Positions 30,386 through 43,374 of a DNA stretch of 64,000 bases are shown one piece after another. Numbering within the stretch: position 1 is the first letter of the stretch; each line of letters opens with the position of its first letter. The notes below the pieces were generated by a model. That model was not told where the DNA came from and made no database searches. It worked only from the letters and a program-made list of their open reading frames with translations. The position numbers and the translations under genes were made by a program. Origin of the DNA: Boswellia sacra (Eukaryota; Streptophyta; Magnoliopsida; Sapindales; Burseraceae); contig SNVD02013768.1 in the NCBI GenBank assembly GCA_013180625.2, positions 23,046 through 87,045 of the forward strand, written 5' to 3'.

Positions 30386-33300
30386 TGTCACACCCTGTAT
30401 CCAACATAGTAATACTGCAGCGGATAAGGGCTTGTCAAGGGAACACAGTCGTCGTTATGCCGAAATCCTTCTTTAATCTTTAACTGATCGAATACTGAGG
30501 TACACAACAGACTAGTGAGTATGAAACTCAGTAAGTAGCTAGAATTATAAAACTGGCTTAACACTCAAAATAAAACAATAAATGGCGATAACTATTTCAG
30601 AATATGACTACTATTCACTACTTATTCCATAAATCACCGATTACTGTTCATTTCTTGGTATACAAGCCACCCGTACCCTACTAAGAAAGTCAAAAAATTG
30701 ATTTCACTATTCAAGGATCGCGCCCCTATGCGAGGAAATTGGCACGGCGACGCCAAGTTTCTGATTTCCAATCCGTTGCAAATTTCAGTTTCGCGCTCTT
30801 GCGCCAAGGAAAAGGCACGTATGCGCCAACTCTATATTCTCTCTCACTTGAGTCAGTGCAAGTGGTGCTCTAGCGCGAAAGGTATGGCATAACGATGCCA
30901 ATTCTTTGCCTATACCTCTTTAGATCCGTTAAAGATGCACTCTTGTACCATATAATGGCACTCCTGCGCCAACCCTGTACCATTGGCCAATTTCCTAGAT
31001 CAATTACTCTCTTATTCAGTAATATTTCTAATTCCATAAATACCTGTCTATGGGTAATCAAGCATGGCCTTTTTCATGTTAAAGCTCATCACATATATCC
31101 ATACATACACCCATTTATATACATAGGTCTCATTCACAAATAAACTTTCCACAAATCTACCACATCCTCATGTGCTCCCATAAACACATAAATCATTCAC
31201 ACATGAGTTTCCATAAGCTAGCTATATTGTTCATATGGATATCCATTTCACCTAATTTCGGAAGCTTCCATAATACAGTCACAGACACTTAGGAATAGTG
31301 CTCTCTAATCAAGGGAGGACTTTTCATTTCACAGTCAGTTCCATATGTAGGCCTACCCATGAATCAGCTCAAGGCTAGTCTGACAATCCGGGTGATACCG
31401 GATCCATGCTACCAAATCTCATCTAGAGAAACACATGGTCCAGACCTCCCCTCAAGCCATGGGGATACGAAACAGTACAGATACATTTAGAGGCCTACCC
31501 ATGAAATAGCTCAAGGCTAGTTTGACAATCCGGGTGATACCGGGCTCATGCTACCGAATCTCGTACAGAGAAACACATGGTCCAGACCTCCCCTCAAGCC
31601 ATGGGAGTACGTAACAGTATGGATACATTCATATGCCTACACTTGAAATAGCTCGAGGCTAGTCTGACAATCCGGGTGATACCGGGCTCATGCTACCGAA
31701 TCTCGTCTCGAGAAACACATGGTCCAGACCTTCCCTCAAGCCATGAGAGCTAAATATCCTAAGTTATGGCATGCCAATCACATATCAGTCACATAAGTGA
31801 AGCTCTATATGAAGCTTTCACTCATATATCACATTTCACACTTCAGTCACATAAATGAAGCTTTATGTCAAGCTTCTAACCCAATCACAACATATCACAA
31901 TTCATTCATTATAATGCTAGCATTTAACGATATCACATTTCACATTTGACATTCAATATTTTTCCATGGGCTTGGCATGTAATTTCAAATTCATAACACA
32001 TCACACAGTGATGCATGCCATCACACATCACAATATTGCAGTTCACTATCATAATTGAGGTTCTACGTAGGCTTCTCATTAATCACATATACATTCATAA
32101 ATACAATAAGCCTACATATCTCATATACACTTATGGATGTACATCATCCATACATTGGCGTCATTTTTACACACATAGAACCCCCATTGACTTCTTTACT
32201 CGTGCCAACCCTTTCATTACTCTTGTATTTCAATCATATTGTTGCACAACTACGTCCATGTATAACTGATCTCATTCATTTTCCATTCACACACATTCAT
32301 GGAACTCTAATACACATGGTATGTCATAGACATTCATTTGTCATGCCAACTCATATGAGGAATTAGTATCCTAGAACGTTTGGCATGTATTTCATTCTTC
32401 ATATACATACATCGTTTCATTGGCAACGTTATTCAAGCTATATCATAACAAATTCACCTACATGAGGGAACATTCACATTTCTACATCTCACACACAAAA
32501 TTTATACCAACATGTAACTCACATACTCCTCAAAGTATGTGAAATCACACATTTCATAAATCACTATAAACCTAAATCAATTCATTTCTCATATCAAGGT
32601 CCATGTATTCATGGCCCCATTCACATTCCATCTACACATTTCATATATATTCACAAACACAATCATTAAACATATTTCATTAAAAGTTAACATCTATTGT
32701 GTCCTCAGAAGGGTCTAGCTACTTACCTGATTAGCCTTGCCTCTTAATTTTTGCTTTCATATATTTCTTGATAAGTAGTTGTTCAAAGTTTATCTCTTCT
32801 TCTTCTCCTTCCTCTCTGGTAACCATTGCCATAGTCATGACACACTGATTAGTGTCCATTTAGAAGTCATTAAATCCCTTATAGGTTAACAACAATTCAA
32901 CCAACCAATAACATCATTTATTAAACTCTATCACACACACATATTGGTTGAATTATTATAATAAGAGGTTATTCATTTCCAATCATCACCAAAATTCATG
33001 GAAATAAAATAGACATACATATTATAGTCCATGAATTTTATTGAGTCAAAATAAGGTCATATACCCCTTGAAAATCCTTAAATTCATTCACACAGCAAAT
33101 CTGTCTGCAGACCTCTCCACTGAACAGTGAAACTTTGAAGAATTTTATAAAATTCTACAATAATCCAATCTCTACCAAACTTTTCAGTCTAAAAATAGAC
33201 ACATATAAGAGTCATTCCACCAAAAATCATGATTTTCTAAGGAGTTTAAGGCAGTTAGACGGAATTTATTTCACATACTCAGTTCTGGAACTTAACATTC

Positions 33301-34194
33301 ACAGTTCTTTAAGTCCAGATTTGAAAAATCATAACAATTCATACACAACTCCAAAACCATGAAAATTTACAGTCTAACAGAAAACATACCCAAGGGTTTT
33401 TGTATTGAAAATCACAAAATTTTACGAAGATTTTCCCTCTCAAATCGAGTTCATTCCCCCTGCCCTGTTTTAAAACAGAGGAATTCACAATTTCGAACCA
33501 GAATTTCAAAAATTCATTACAATTCACACACTACGAATTTTCAAGTGTTTCAAAATTATACAAACTCCTTGAGGTGTCTAGTTTATTATATAAAAATTTC
33601 AGAGTCAGAAAACAACCATGGAATTTATGGAAATTTTTGGACTTAGCAGTGTTCAGAAAAACAACTCTGCAGGATTCATACTCATACTTTACTTCTAGCT
33701 TCCTAGCATCATCAAATCTTTACATTCTTCCATAATTCACTCTAATTCATGTTTTTCTAGCCATTTACAGAATATGTCTGACATGAAATATCACAAAAAA
33801 TAATAAACCATCACTCAATTGCATGGTTATGGCTAGAGTTAGAGAGAGAGAAGTGAATTCTTATATCTTGGCCTCTTGTTTCCTTCCTCTCTTCTTGATT
33901 CCATGGAAAAATTGAGTGAAAAAGAGGGAGAGAGGGTGCTGGACGTTCAAAGAGAAAGGGGGAAGAAAAATGAATTTTCTAGAGTTATCCCATGCTTTAT
34001 AGATATACATCACACAAGCATTTCAATTAAGCCCCCACACTTTCTTAGCTTTTCACTCACACCTTTCCATCTCTCATCTAATTTCATTCCTCTTCATATA
34101 TATATATATATATATACATACCTCATTATGTTAATAATATATATTTTTACAATATACATGTAAGTCAAACTTACTTAAAATTTGGGGTGTCACA
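30386..34194 (-). repeat. 3.8-kb solo LTR, Tekay/Del-like gypsy, reverse orientation
   Basis: On the plus strand it starts TGTCACACCC and ends GGGGTGTCACA, flanked by perfect 5-bp target duplications ACAAA (30381-30385 and 34195-34199). Read on the minus strand it is TGTGACACCCC...GGGTGTGACA. It holds three tandem copies of a roughly 110-bp module (about 31365-31750) that also occur, in the opposite orientation, in the LTRs of the gypsy element at 46535-56716. No internal domain is present, so it arose by LTR-LTR recombination. All open frames inside (for example 30698-30892, 32055-32366, 33359-33646) are unrecognised and probably chance. Confidence 0.85.
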
Positions 34195-34199
34195 ACAAA

Positions 34200-35400
34200 T
34201 GAGTAAATAAAACACTCATGAAAGCATAGATGCAACAACGATTTTCACTTCGGCATAAACATATACATCTTAAAAATCAAATTAATATAAAGAAAGACTT
34301 TGGCTCGTGATCTCCATGGTAGTGGTGTGCATGGTAGTGCCAGCTGACTGACATCAATCGTAAAGAAGAAATAAAATATTTTCCCTTCAAAGTAAAAATA
34401 TTGAAAGATTCAAATGTACATATGGGCAACTTGGCATGTCCAAATCTCGTAACATGTGACCACCTTAACAAATAATAAGGAGGTAAGTAAATAACTTATC
34501 TCCTCAATGGTAGGATTGGCCCTCAACGAATGACTTAACGAGAAAAATTGAGACCATCAAACTAAAAGAAATACCAAATTCAAATGAAGCTCACATATTT
34601 TAGACGAGCGATCATTGTTGAAGTGGATCCCTTTGTTGCAATATTAATATTTTAGTAATTAATCTATCATAATGGGAGGAGCATTAATTACCTGATGGAA
34701 ATTAGTTAAATAATTGGTCTGAATCTTTTGAAAGTATACGCATGAAGATCTTTGATGGATCTAAGATATAGAAAATCAAATCACTTTTGGTATAAAAAGT
34801 TTAGGAGGCTTTATTAGCAATTCGATCCAGATGATTGCTGCATTACATAAAAGGATAATTTTTTTATTTATAAGTCAATTACTCTTCCTTAAAACCATTG
34901 AATATATCTTGCTCATTGTAAATGTAAACAGAATTATAAATAATAATTTGAACTTTGGAATGCGTAAAAATATTAGAAGAGTCCAACAACAACAACAACA
35001 ACAACGTCAACACAGTCCAACAATGTTATATGCATAAAAATATTAAACGAATCAAATATAGAGAAAGACTCGGCATGTGCTAAGTCTCGTGATTAACATG
35101 TGACCCTCCATAGCACTAAAGAGCTAAATAAATAACTACACTCCCCAGTGGTGGCCTTGTCCTGCATTGAATGTAAAAAGAAAATAAGAGAGCTGCTAAC
35201 GTGAAACTAGCTAAAAGAAATAGTATATCCTGTGACGAAACATACTACGTCCAAAGAAAAGTCACCGAATTTCTGCATGAAAATTAAGTTAATACATGTA
35301 CGTTGCGATGCTCATCATAATTGCCACGGGGGTTACAGCGTTCAATTGACCACATAGATTTGTTACACACTGCGGTGTAAAACAAATACTTTAGGGAGGG
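34200..35400. repeat. NLR-flanking local repeats, further copies
   Basis: 34290-34775 is a full-length relative of 7125-7640 (GACCACCTTAACAAATAATA core; end GATGGATCTAAGATATAGAA). 35050-35230 is a partial one. A CAA microsatellite lies at about 34986-35005. No gene is present. Confidence 0.65.
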
Positions 35401-36190
35401 TTGCTTTTTTGCACTTTTCACTTTACGCCTATTTAGATTTAAGATTTAAATGAATTATTTTTTAAAATTTAATTTCACTTCTTTTGAGTATATCAATAAT
35501 TTCAAACGAAAAAATAAAAATGTTCACTTAAATCTAAATAAAAAGTGGCTGAATGACATAGTAAATTTTTATTCCCTAATTAGCACTTTCTATTTTATCA
35601 ATAAAATGCAATAATAAAATATTATAAATAATGTTATACAGTCAAATAGTATATGTTACTATTAAATAATCTATTTTACTTTTTTTTCAAATTATTAAAA
35701 TTTTTTAAAAATGTTTTCCTCTATTTGTTTATTTTTTAAGTTTAAAATAGTAGAAATTTGTTTATTTCTTTTATAATCTTTTTTATTTGTTTATATTTTT
35801 TTAAAAGCGACCCTTAATTTCAATAGATTATTTATTTAACCAAATAATAAATTTATAGTGAATATAAAAATATTTTAACCGTAACACAATCTCGCATATA
35901 AAAGTTGTAAAGATTAGACAGCTTAATTTTATCTCATTAGCTTGATTATCAAATGAACGTTTTTAGTTAAAATTTGATAATATTATCTAAATGACATATG
36001 ATTTAAGCATAATTTTAATACAAAACCAACCACTTGCTGCATTTAAACGAAACAAAAAAATTCGAAGAACTCAAAAAAAAAAACAAAATATATAATTATA
36101 TATTATCCTCAATTGGTAGACACCATGGCAAGAAAGAAGAAAACTGTTGGAAGAAGCGCAGCCTTGGACTTGAAACAATCGTGAAAACAG
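35401..36190. other. Intergenic sequence collinear with 6400-6850
   Basis: 35940-36190 matches 6560-6850 directly (TGGTAGACACCATGGCAAGA). 35815-35940 matches 6405-6540 inverted. A short inverted pair (TTTAGATTTAAG type) around 35425 and 35540 suggests a small foldback element, weakly supported. Confidence 0.45.
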
Positions 36191-36274
36191 CAAATAAATA
36201 ATAAAGCATTGAAGACGTCAATCCAACTACGTTCAATTCTGCATTGACATATATGTTTTAAGAATCAAATTAAC

Positions 36275-37050
36275 ATGAAGAAAGACTTGGCACATGACCG
36301 CCATAGTAATGTGTAGTTAAAGAGAATCAAGTAATGCGTATGGTGGACCTTCACTGCCTGACCGGCGTCAATTGTGAGAAGAAATAAAATGTTATTGTCC
36401 CTTCGAAACAAAAATATTGAAAGAAAAAAATTTGAATATAGAGGGACGTTGGCAACTTGGCATGTGCCAATCTCGCAACCTATGACCACCATAGTAAGGA
36501 GGTAAAGAAATAATTTAAGTCCTTAGTGGTGGAATCGGTCATATATATAGGATGTAAATTGTATGAGAAAAAGAGACATCATGGAACTAAAAGAAATACC
36601 AACATGGAAGTCATCTATCATGGTTAAAGTGGATCCCATTTGACATGTACCATTAATTTTAAAAAAGTACAATTTCAATAAATATCTTCGAGTTTTATTT
36701 TAATTTTAATCATAGAATGATTATGTATTTTTCATCAATCACACATTTAAAGTAGTTCTTTTTTCATCAATCACATCATTTAAAATGAAGATTTAAGGGG
36801 TAAAAATAATGATTTTTATACAAATTTAAAGGTATGACTGATTAAAAATGTATAGTCGTTCTCTGATTGAGATTAAGTCAATACTCGAGGGTACTAATTG
36901 ATATTGTCCCATTTTAAAATATTAATCATAATAATAGGAGGCACATTACCTAATGAAAAAGTATTAATTAATGTGTGAACCTTTGAAAATAAAATCTATA
37001 CACATGATTATCTTTTATTATTTTTGAGCAATTGTCGCACAATCCCATTG
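36275..37050. repeat. NLR-flanking local repeat interrupted by a MITE
   Basis: Matches 7125-7430 closely (shared CTTCACTGCCTGACCGGCGT) and then 9660-9950. The match is broken at 36667-36910 by an element absent from the paralogs. No coding potential. Confidence 0.75.
36667..36910. mobile_element. Small long-inverted-repeat MITE
   Basis: 244 bp. The left end (GTACAATTTCAATAAATATC) and the reversed right end (GGGACAATATCAATTAGTAC) pair for about 60 bases. It is flanked by ATTTTAAAA-type repeats (36656-36664 and 36911-36919). Empty sites exist at about 9770-9785 and 7483-7493. The features resemble a Mutator-type MITE. No coding capacity. Confidence 0.75.
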
Positions 37051-37111
37051 TTTGCCGAGACATTACAAAGATGCCTTTTTGACCCTTACTAGGGATTATT
37101 GAGGGTATACT

Positions 37112-37931
37112 CTTGAGTTGTTCTATTTAAACCCCATTTTTTGACTCATCAGCCCCCATTTTTATTTGACAATTTTGCCCTAAATAAAATTATTGGGAAA
37201 GAGGAAAAAAAAATGAAATAGACGTCTTTATTATTTGTTAAGTTATAAACCATAGTTATCTCAAACACTTAAAATCTTAATTTGTGTATGCACCTTCCTT
37301 CTTTAAAATCAAAATAAGAAACTTTTGTTTGTTATATATTTATCTCTACTTGTATATACTTTATAAGCTTTTAAGAAAGAACTTGAAGACACCGAAATAT
37401 TACAATCTAAATAAGCAAGATTTAATTAAGCTTACATAATTTTTTTTCCAGATTTCCATTACTTTTATTGATCCAAATTTAACGCCTCCTTAATTATGTA
37501 TTTAAAATATGAGTCATTGATATTAAGCACGGACGCCACCCTAGTTCAGGTATATAACTCTAACTTGCATTCTTGCAGGCCTAAATCCTATAAGAAGAAG
37601 ACCAACATCTTTCAAGTTTAAATCCCATAAAAAGAAGATTAGATTAAAATCTATACCTAGGATGCCAAATAAATTGAATCTTGATGAGAATGAAAACAGA
37701 TAAAAAGATTCGATATACATGCAACTTATTTAATTTAGATTGAAGAAACTTGAGTAGCTTGTATCCTTTTCTTTAATAGGGTATAGTGAAAAACTTACTT
37801 CTATAGTAAACGGGTAGTTTAGAAATTAACAGGGGTTCAATGAGAAAATATTAATAATTTTATATTTTGAATGTGGTAAATTCAGAGATGGGGGTTGATG
37901 AGTTAAAAAATGTGAATTGAATAGAATACTC
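37112..37931. mobile_element. MITE-like element with about 47-bp inverted ends
   Basis: About 820 bp present here and absent at the paralogous position near 10000. The left end (from 37115, GAGTTGTTCTATTTAAACCC) and the reversed right end (GAGTATTCTATTCAATTCAC) pair imperfectly and share ACTCATCA and GCCCCCAT/ACCCCCAT blocks. Flanks are TATACT on the left and TGTACT on the right. No transposase frame is visible, so it is non-autonomous. Superfamily unknown. Confidence 0.7.
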
Positions 37932-37939
37932 TGTACTTT

Positions 37940-39470
37940 TTCATAGATAGGGTTAGGGCTCATGAGGCCTTTCAAACTGATTCTTGGAAGCCCATTTCTT
38001 ATTATGTTGTTAAAGACAGAGTCTCAAGAACTTGATACAAATGGGTACCAACGATTTTCATTAACTACACCTACGGATTGTGAACAATTTCTTTATAATA
38101 ATTTTTTTTTCTATTCAGCTAAAATTTATGTGCGAATTTTCTTTATTTTATCTGTCTATACTTTTGAAAACTTAAAAAAGATGTTGAATAATAGTTTATT
38201 TCGTGAAAAAAGAAAAATTTATGTACCGAATTTGTCTTCCTCATTACTGCATTAGTGAATAGAGTTATAAATAAAAATTTGGATGCAGAACACTAAGATG
38301 TGCAAAAAATATTAGCAGAATTCAACAACACAAGTACACAACGACACAATCTAAAAATGATTATGCATAAAAATATTAAAAAAAAAGTCAAACATAAAGA
38401 AAGACTTAGCCTGTGCCAAGCCTCTTGATTAACTTGTGACCTCGATGGTAAGGAGTTTAAGTAAATAATTTTGCTGGTACCTATTTAATCGAGTCCTGAA
38501 AGAACAGATGAATTCAGAGGTAAAGAACGAGGTCCAAGATTGATCGCATCTGAGGAGCCAGGAAGTCTACCCGTAGCCTTGAGGACCAAGAAATTGATCA
38601 TGTGACTTTGCCAACTGTAAATCCATGAGCCAAATGTTGGTTGTTGTCCTTAGTGGTTGTGAGCCTGTACACCAACAACCACTATGCACAGTATGTGTTG
38701 ATGAATTTTAGAAAACAACTTGAATATCACTCGTAGTATGTTTTGCAGGGGAATGCGACCAAATTAAAATGCGAAAGTTTGTTTCGGTGTCTATTATCAT
38801 AATTAAAGAAAAAGAAGCTCAGATGGAAAAATTAGAAGAAGTTTTTATAAGATGTCTCCATCAAATAGCATCATAAAACCTCAGAAATTAATTCGTTACA
38901 TGTATAAAAGCAACTGCTTAACTAACACATTCATAGCCATAGGGAATTGTGTTTACAGAGGCTATGCTCTATGCATTAGGCAGCTTAAGAACACACTATT
39001 TAAGCAGTAAATCCAATGTCCTGCATGGAAATTAAAGAAGGTGTGTCTTCCACACTAATCAACCTCAAATTGTGAGAAGAAAGAAACTTATACAGTGTCT
39101 AGCTAACACTTTCAAAGCAACAACTTCATGCTGAAGGAAAGCTAACAGCGGAACAACGAAGATACAAGCAGCAGACCCTTCCACCATCTGACTTCAACTT
39201 AGGGAAACATGAACCGCAAATAGTGTAGGCAAATTAGATTCGTAGAAAGGAGGCCTTATTCCGGGGTTTGCATGGAATATTGACCTGAATCATGCATTTT
39301 CCGAACACTGACCATTCTGTAATTATAGAGGATTATTCAAAGTGGAAACATGAACAGCAAAGGAAAATTAATTAATGATAAGTTACACTGAAATAACAAT
39401 AATAAATTAATTAGTTAAAAAAATAAAAAGGAAAAACTAACATGATTTTAACATTTTATGGTGGTACAAT
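37940..39470. repeat. Segmental duplicate including NLR 3'-flank copy 3 of 3
   Basis: Collinear with 10010-11575 (for example TGGTTGTTGTCC and the TCAACCTCAAA block). It is more diverged than copies 1 and 2 are from each other. Similarity ends near 39470. The 97-codon frame at 37962-38255 is not kept in the paralog. Confidence 0.75.
39290..39316 (-). pseudogene. Relic NLR terminal exon
   Basis: After an acceptor (TTACAG) it encodes the same NGQCSEN start as the terminal exons at 4222 and 11426. A four-base insertion then gives a stop (TGA at 39290-39292). No LRR exon remains next to it, so only the 3' tail of a fourth NLR copy survives. Confidence 0.7.
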
Positions 39471-42400
39471 TAACATACCTATGAGTTCCTTAGGTGAAAA
39501 ACAAGCATTATCACTTGCATGGCTGTGCCTTGCACTGGTGAAACAAAGCTGCATGTACTTCCAGAAAACCCGTAAATCTTTTATTCCCAGCTTTTGAGAT
39601 GTCATGATGTGCAGACAATTTTTTGATGAATAATCTGATCATCAGAAGAGACAAAAAGGCTTGTGAATATGCCAGCAAATGGAGGATTGATTGCTTTCAC
39701 ATGTTGATCAAGTTATTTTTAAAATAAAATAGCATTTGCCTTTTATGGGAATCATATACAAAGTTTTCAAGGAAACTCTTCACAAGTAATGATTTTGAAC
39801 ATTGTTTCTAATATTAATTCATGGATGACCAGCCAGTTAAATTATAGGCTGTCAACCAAAGAAACATTTAACAGACTAAAAAACTCATTGTTTCTCCAGA
39901 TTTGCATATTCCTTGACAATCCCTTCAAGCTGCCAAGAAACCAATGATACGGTATGTATTGATTATGGATTACCGTAATTTGTATTTCACTGATACATAG
40001 GATAATTGTAATATAAACAGATAGAAATTTAGGACTGAAAGGGATAAAATTGTGAACTACACTGATCTTCCCTACAGCCCCAACATGAAATCAAAAAAAC
40101 AAGCCTTATAAACAAACAATTTTTTGCTCAGCCTATCACATCTTCAGTTAGATTCATATGAACTCCAAATTTTACAGAGTAGAAGCCTTGTGAACTATAA
40201 AGAACCGCTTCCAGATAAGGTAAAAATTAAAATCAGATAAATTTGATTTTAAAATCAGTGTTGGGAACAAAAACCAGTTAATGTGACCAAAGTAATGTAG
40301 TTATGCAACACAAAACAATGTAATACAAATTTGTGTTAGGATATTGTTGTGCATTAGTTTCTCACCTGAACAAAATACCATATATTAGACATACTGAAGC
40401 TGTCTTTCAGTTCAGTACATAGTCTTTGTTTTCTGATTAATTATTAAGTTCTTGTCATGCAGCAATTACTCTTCAAAAATAAAATTTAGTTATGCGCAAT
40501 TTGACCGAGAAGATAACAAGATCTCAGTAGCTCGGCAACAAAATTGGGATTTCCACAATTCTACATAACATATAAGAGCTCTTTTGATAATCAGAAACAG
40601 CCTGATTGCAACTAGCTGCATACCATATGGGTTTGAAGCTTTAAGTACTAGATAAAAAGTACATAATAATTTCACACAGGAAAGTAGATATGAGTAAATA
40701 ACAAAAAAAAAAAATCCTAATCCAAGATTTGTTATCTTATCTGATGGTATATATATAGACTACAGAGACAGAATTCATATCTATTATGGTAAGATACTAC
40801 TAAAATCAAATCAGAAATTTCCTCTAAACGACCAAATGTCATTATGGTTTTGTGCATGTGCTTGTGTGCGGTTTTATAGTCCCAATCAGAGAATGATCCT
40901 TAACTAGAGATTCTTTTCACTGGTTAATTCTCATAGCCTTTTTTCATAAAATTAAAGAATACTTTGATTTTCATAATTATAAAAAATAGAAAAATAAAAA
41001 CAAACACTCATAAAAAAATAATATGTTGATTCTGACAGAATAGCACCATCTGCAAACAGGAAATGTCTTTTATTTACAATAAAGCAGTGCTCCCCAAAAA
41101 TCAATATCACAAGAAAGTTTTAGATCGCAGCCAACAAGAACTTCAGGAAATCAACCGGATGATCAATCACTTCATCCTAGGCTCCTCACAAGTAATATTA
41201 CATCCATAAGCATTTCATCTACATTCACCAAGAAATTTATTTACTGTATGAGGCAGAACCATATGCATGGCTTGCCAATTATTTCAGATTGGTCTCCTCT
41301 TACATGAGAAGTTAACTTATCCTTGATCAATAAATTTCCAAAACCAATAACATAACAACAAAATTCTTCATTATTTTCAATTGCTTCCACCCTTGCATTC
41401 CCTGTTTTCTTTCTCCTGAACCAAATAGAAAATTCTGGACTCTAATTTTGTAATAGTAAAGAAAGATGATCCAATGAAATTAAAACAACTATCACAATCA
41501 AATTTCAACCAAGACAAAACTAATACACTAATAAGTACAACCCCATGTCCTCCCAATCAAACAAAACAAACAAAACGAAACATAAACTAGTTAGAACAAA
41601 ATGCAAGTGCAAGCTGAAAGCATTACCCCTAAAAGGCCACAATTTTCGAAAACCCGCCACATATAAAATAAACAAAAAATCAACATGACACAGTAATTTA
41701 GTTATGCAGACCACTAACAATGTAAATACAAGTTAGTGTCAAGATGTTCTCAGTTCTTGGACTAACCAAACGACAATATACTAGGCTTACTGAAGCTGAG
41801 TTCCAGTTAAGCAGTCTTTGTTTTCTAATCGATTATTAAGTTCTCATGCGGCAATATTTTGAAAAATTAAAATTTAAATCATGTTCAATATGACCAAGAA
41901 ACTAACAAGACCTCAGAAGATTCCCTCTAAAATTGGGTTTTCCTCAGTTCTGCATAACATACAAAAGCTCTTCTGAATTCTGATGATCACAAATAGCCAG
42001 ATTTGCAACTAGCTGCATACCAATTTAGACTTCTTGTGCTAAATACTGGGGTCATAACACTAGGATAAAATTTCCTAATCCAAGATTGATCATTTTATTC
42101 AATGGCTAGAAAGACTGGCAATTCATATGACAACTAGTACGGCAGAATATCACACAAAATCACATAAGAGGTTCCCTCTAAATCACGTGGGTTTACTTAG
42201 GTTTTCTGTGTGTGCATGTATTTTATAGCTTCCAAACAATGCTTATGACTGGAGAGCAAAAAAATAAGCAACAAATTTGTACAAAAATTTATTTGTTAAA
42301 ATAGAAAGGATGAACAATCCCTGACTCAGATTCTATCATCTTGTTGTCATAGATTATTCTAAAAAACATGATAGTAAACTTTTGGATGTAAACAAGGACT

Positions 42401-43374
42401 AAGCTATGATCAAACATCAATTACTTTCCATAACAACAAAACGATAAACCTAACACACCCATGATCCTTAAAAGTACAGCAACATCGACGGAGAACAATC
42501 CCTCTTTCCAGTACGCTAGTATAGTCAAGTAACCAACTCCACGTCCTCACAATCAAACAAAAAAAGGACGAGACAAGTCAAAACGAAACGTAACCAAACA
42601 TAAAATAATAAAAAAAATTAAGAAAAAAGCTCACGGAAAAATCTGGAGAGGAAAATATTCCCAGTCTTCTGTCATATTTTGCTAGCCTCCCTCTCTGGGC
42701 TTTTTTCCGGGCTAAATCGAGAAACTGGACCCTTGGTTCTACTCCCATCGTTGGGTCGTGGCTTGGCATTAAATTTAATCACCAAAAAATGTATCACAAG
42801 CTCTTCCTTCGTAAGACTTAAAAATTAAATATGCTTCAATTGTCTTTGTCATCAAAAGTTTGATTGATTCATATAAGAATAAGATCGTGCCTTTATTTCT
42901 ATATTTATGAATGAAAAATGATCACCAAGAGTCTGAGAACCTTCGAAGTTTGACAGCTGGAAAGAAATAAGCACCTGCAGCCAAAAGTACTGCTGCCACT
43001 GCCAACCAAATATTTCCAAATTATACACACATCTTCAGTCCCTGCTCTGGTAGTTTAATCTAAATAAGTAGTTTAAAATCTACGCTAGATTAGATAATAA
43101 ACAAAGAAATCCATCAATCCATTATACAAACATTATTTCTACAGCCGGATGCCCAATCCTGCCCGTAAAACCAAATATTTATAATGCAGAAATGCAATTT
43201 CGACATCGCATTCACGGTCTCTTTTTTCAACAATTTGTATTTGAGCAGCGCCATCCCATTGAAGGGAAGAAAAGTGCAGAACAATAAAGATTGAAACAGA
43301 AATCCCTTTTAGCCTCTGACTTCAGCAGCAGGGTCATAAGCCGCTCTCAACACAAGCTACACGGATAGGAGCCA
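39471..43374. other. Unassigned region, possible spliced gene and internal duplication
   Basis: No recognised protein. Minus-strand pieces could be exons: an ATG frame at 42769-42578 (first 45 or so codons before a GTGAGC), a short frame ending ...EYANLEKQ-stop at about 39930-39895 after TTGGCAG, and a frame at about 39602-39486 ending at GTATGT. They do not join convincingly. About 40280-40870 and 41690-42230 are diverged tandem copies of one sequence (shared CTAGCTGCATACCA and AGTCTTTGTTTTCT). It may be the untranslated or intron-rich part of an unknown gene. Confidence 0.3.

Noticed and set aside
30698..33646. Open frames inside the solo LTR
   Set aside because: They have no gag or pol similarity, and lie in noncoding LTR sequence with clear ends and target duplications.
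34981..35010. CAA-rich direct repeat considered as a possible array
   Set aside because: It is a simple trinucleotide microsatellite without spacers, so not a CRISPR-like or minisatellite array.
42940..43030. Short minus-strand frame with a membrane-like hydrophobic run
   Set aside because: About 30 codons, with a stop just upstream and no acceptor site. It does not join the NLR terminal exon.
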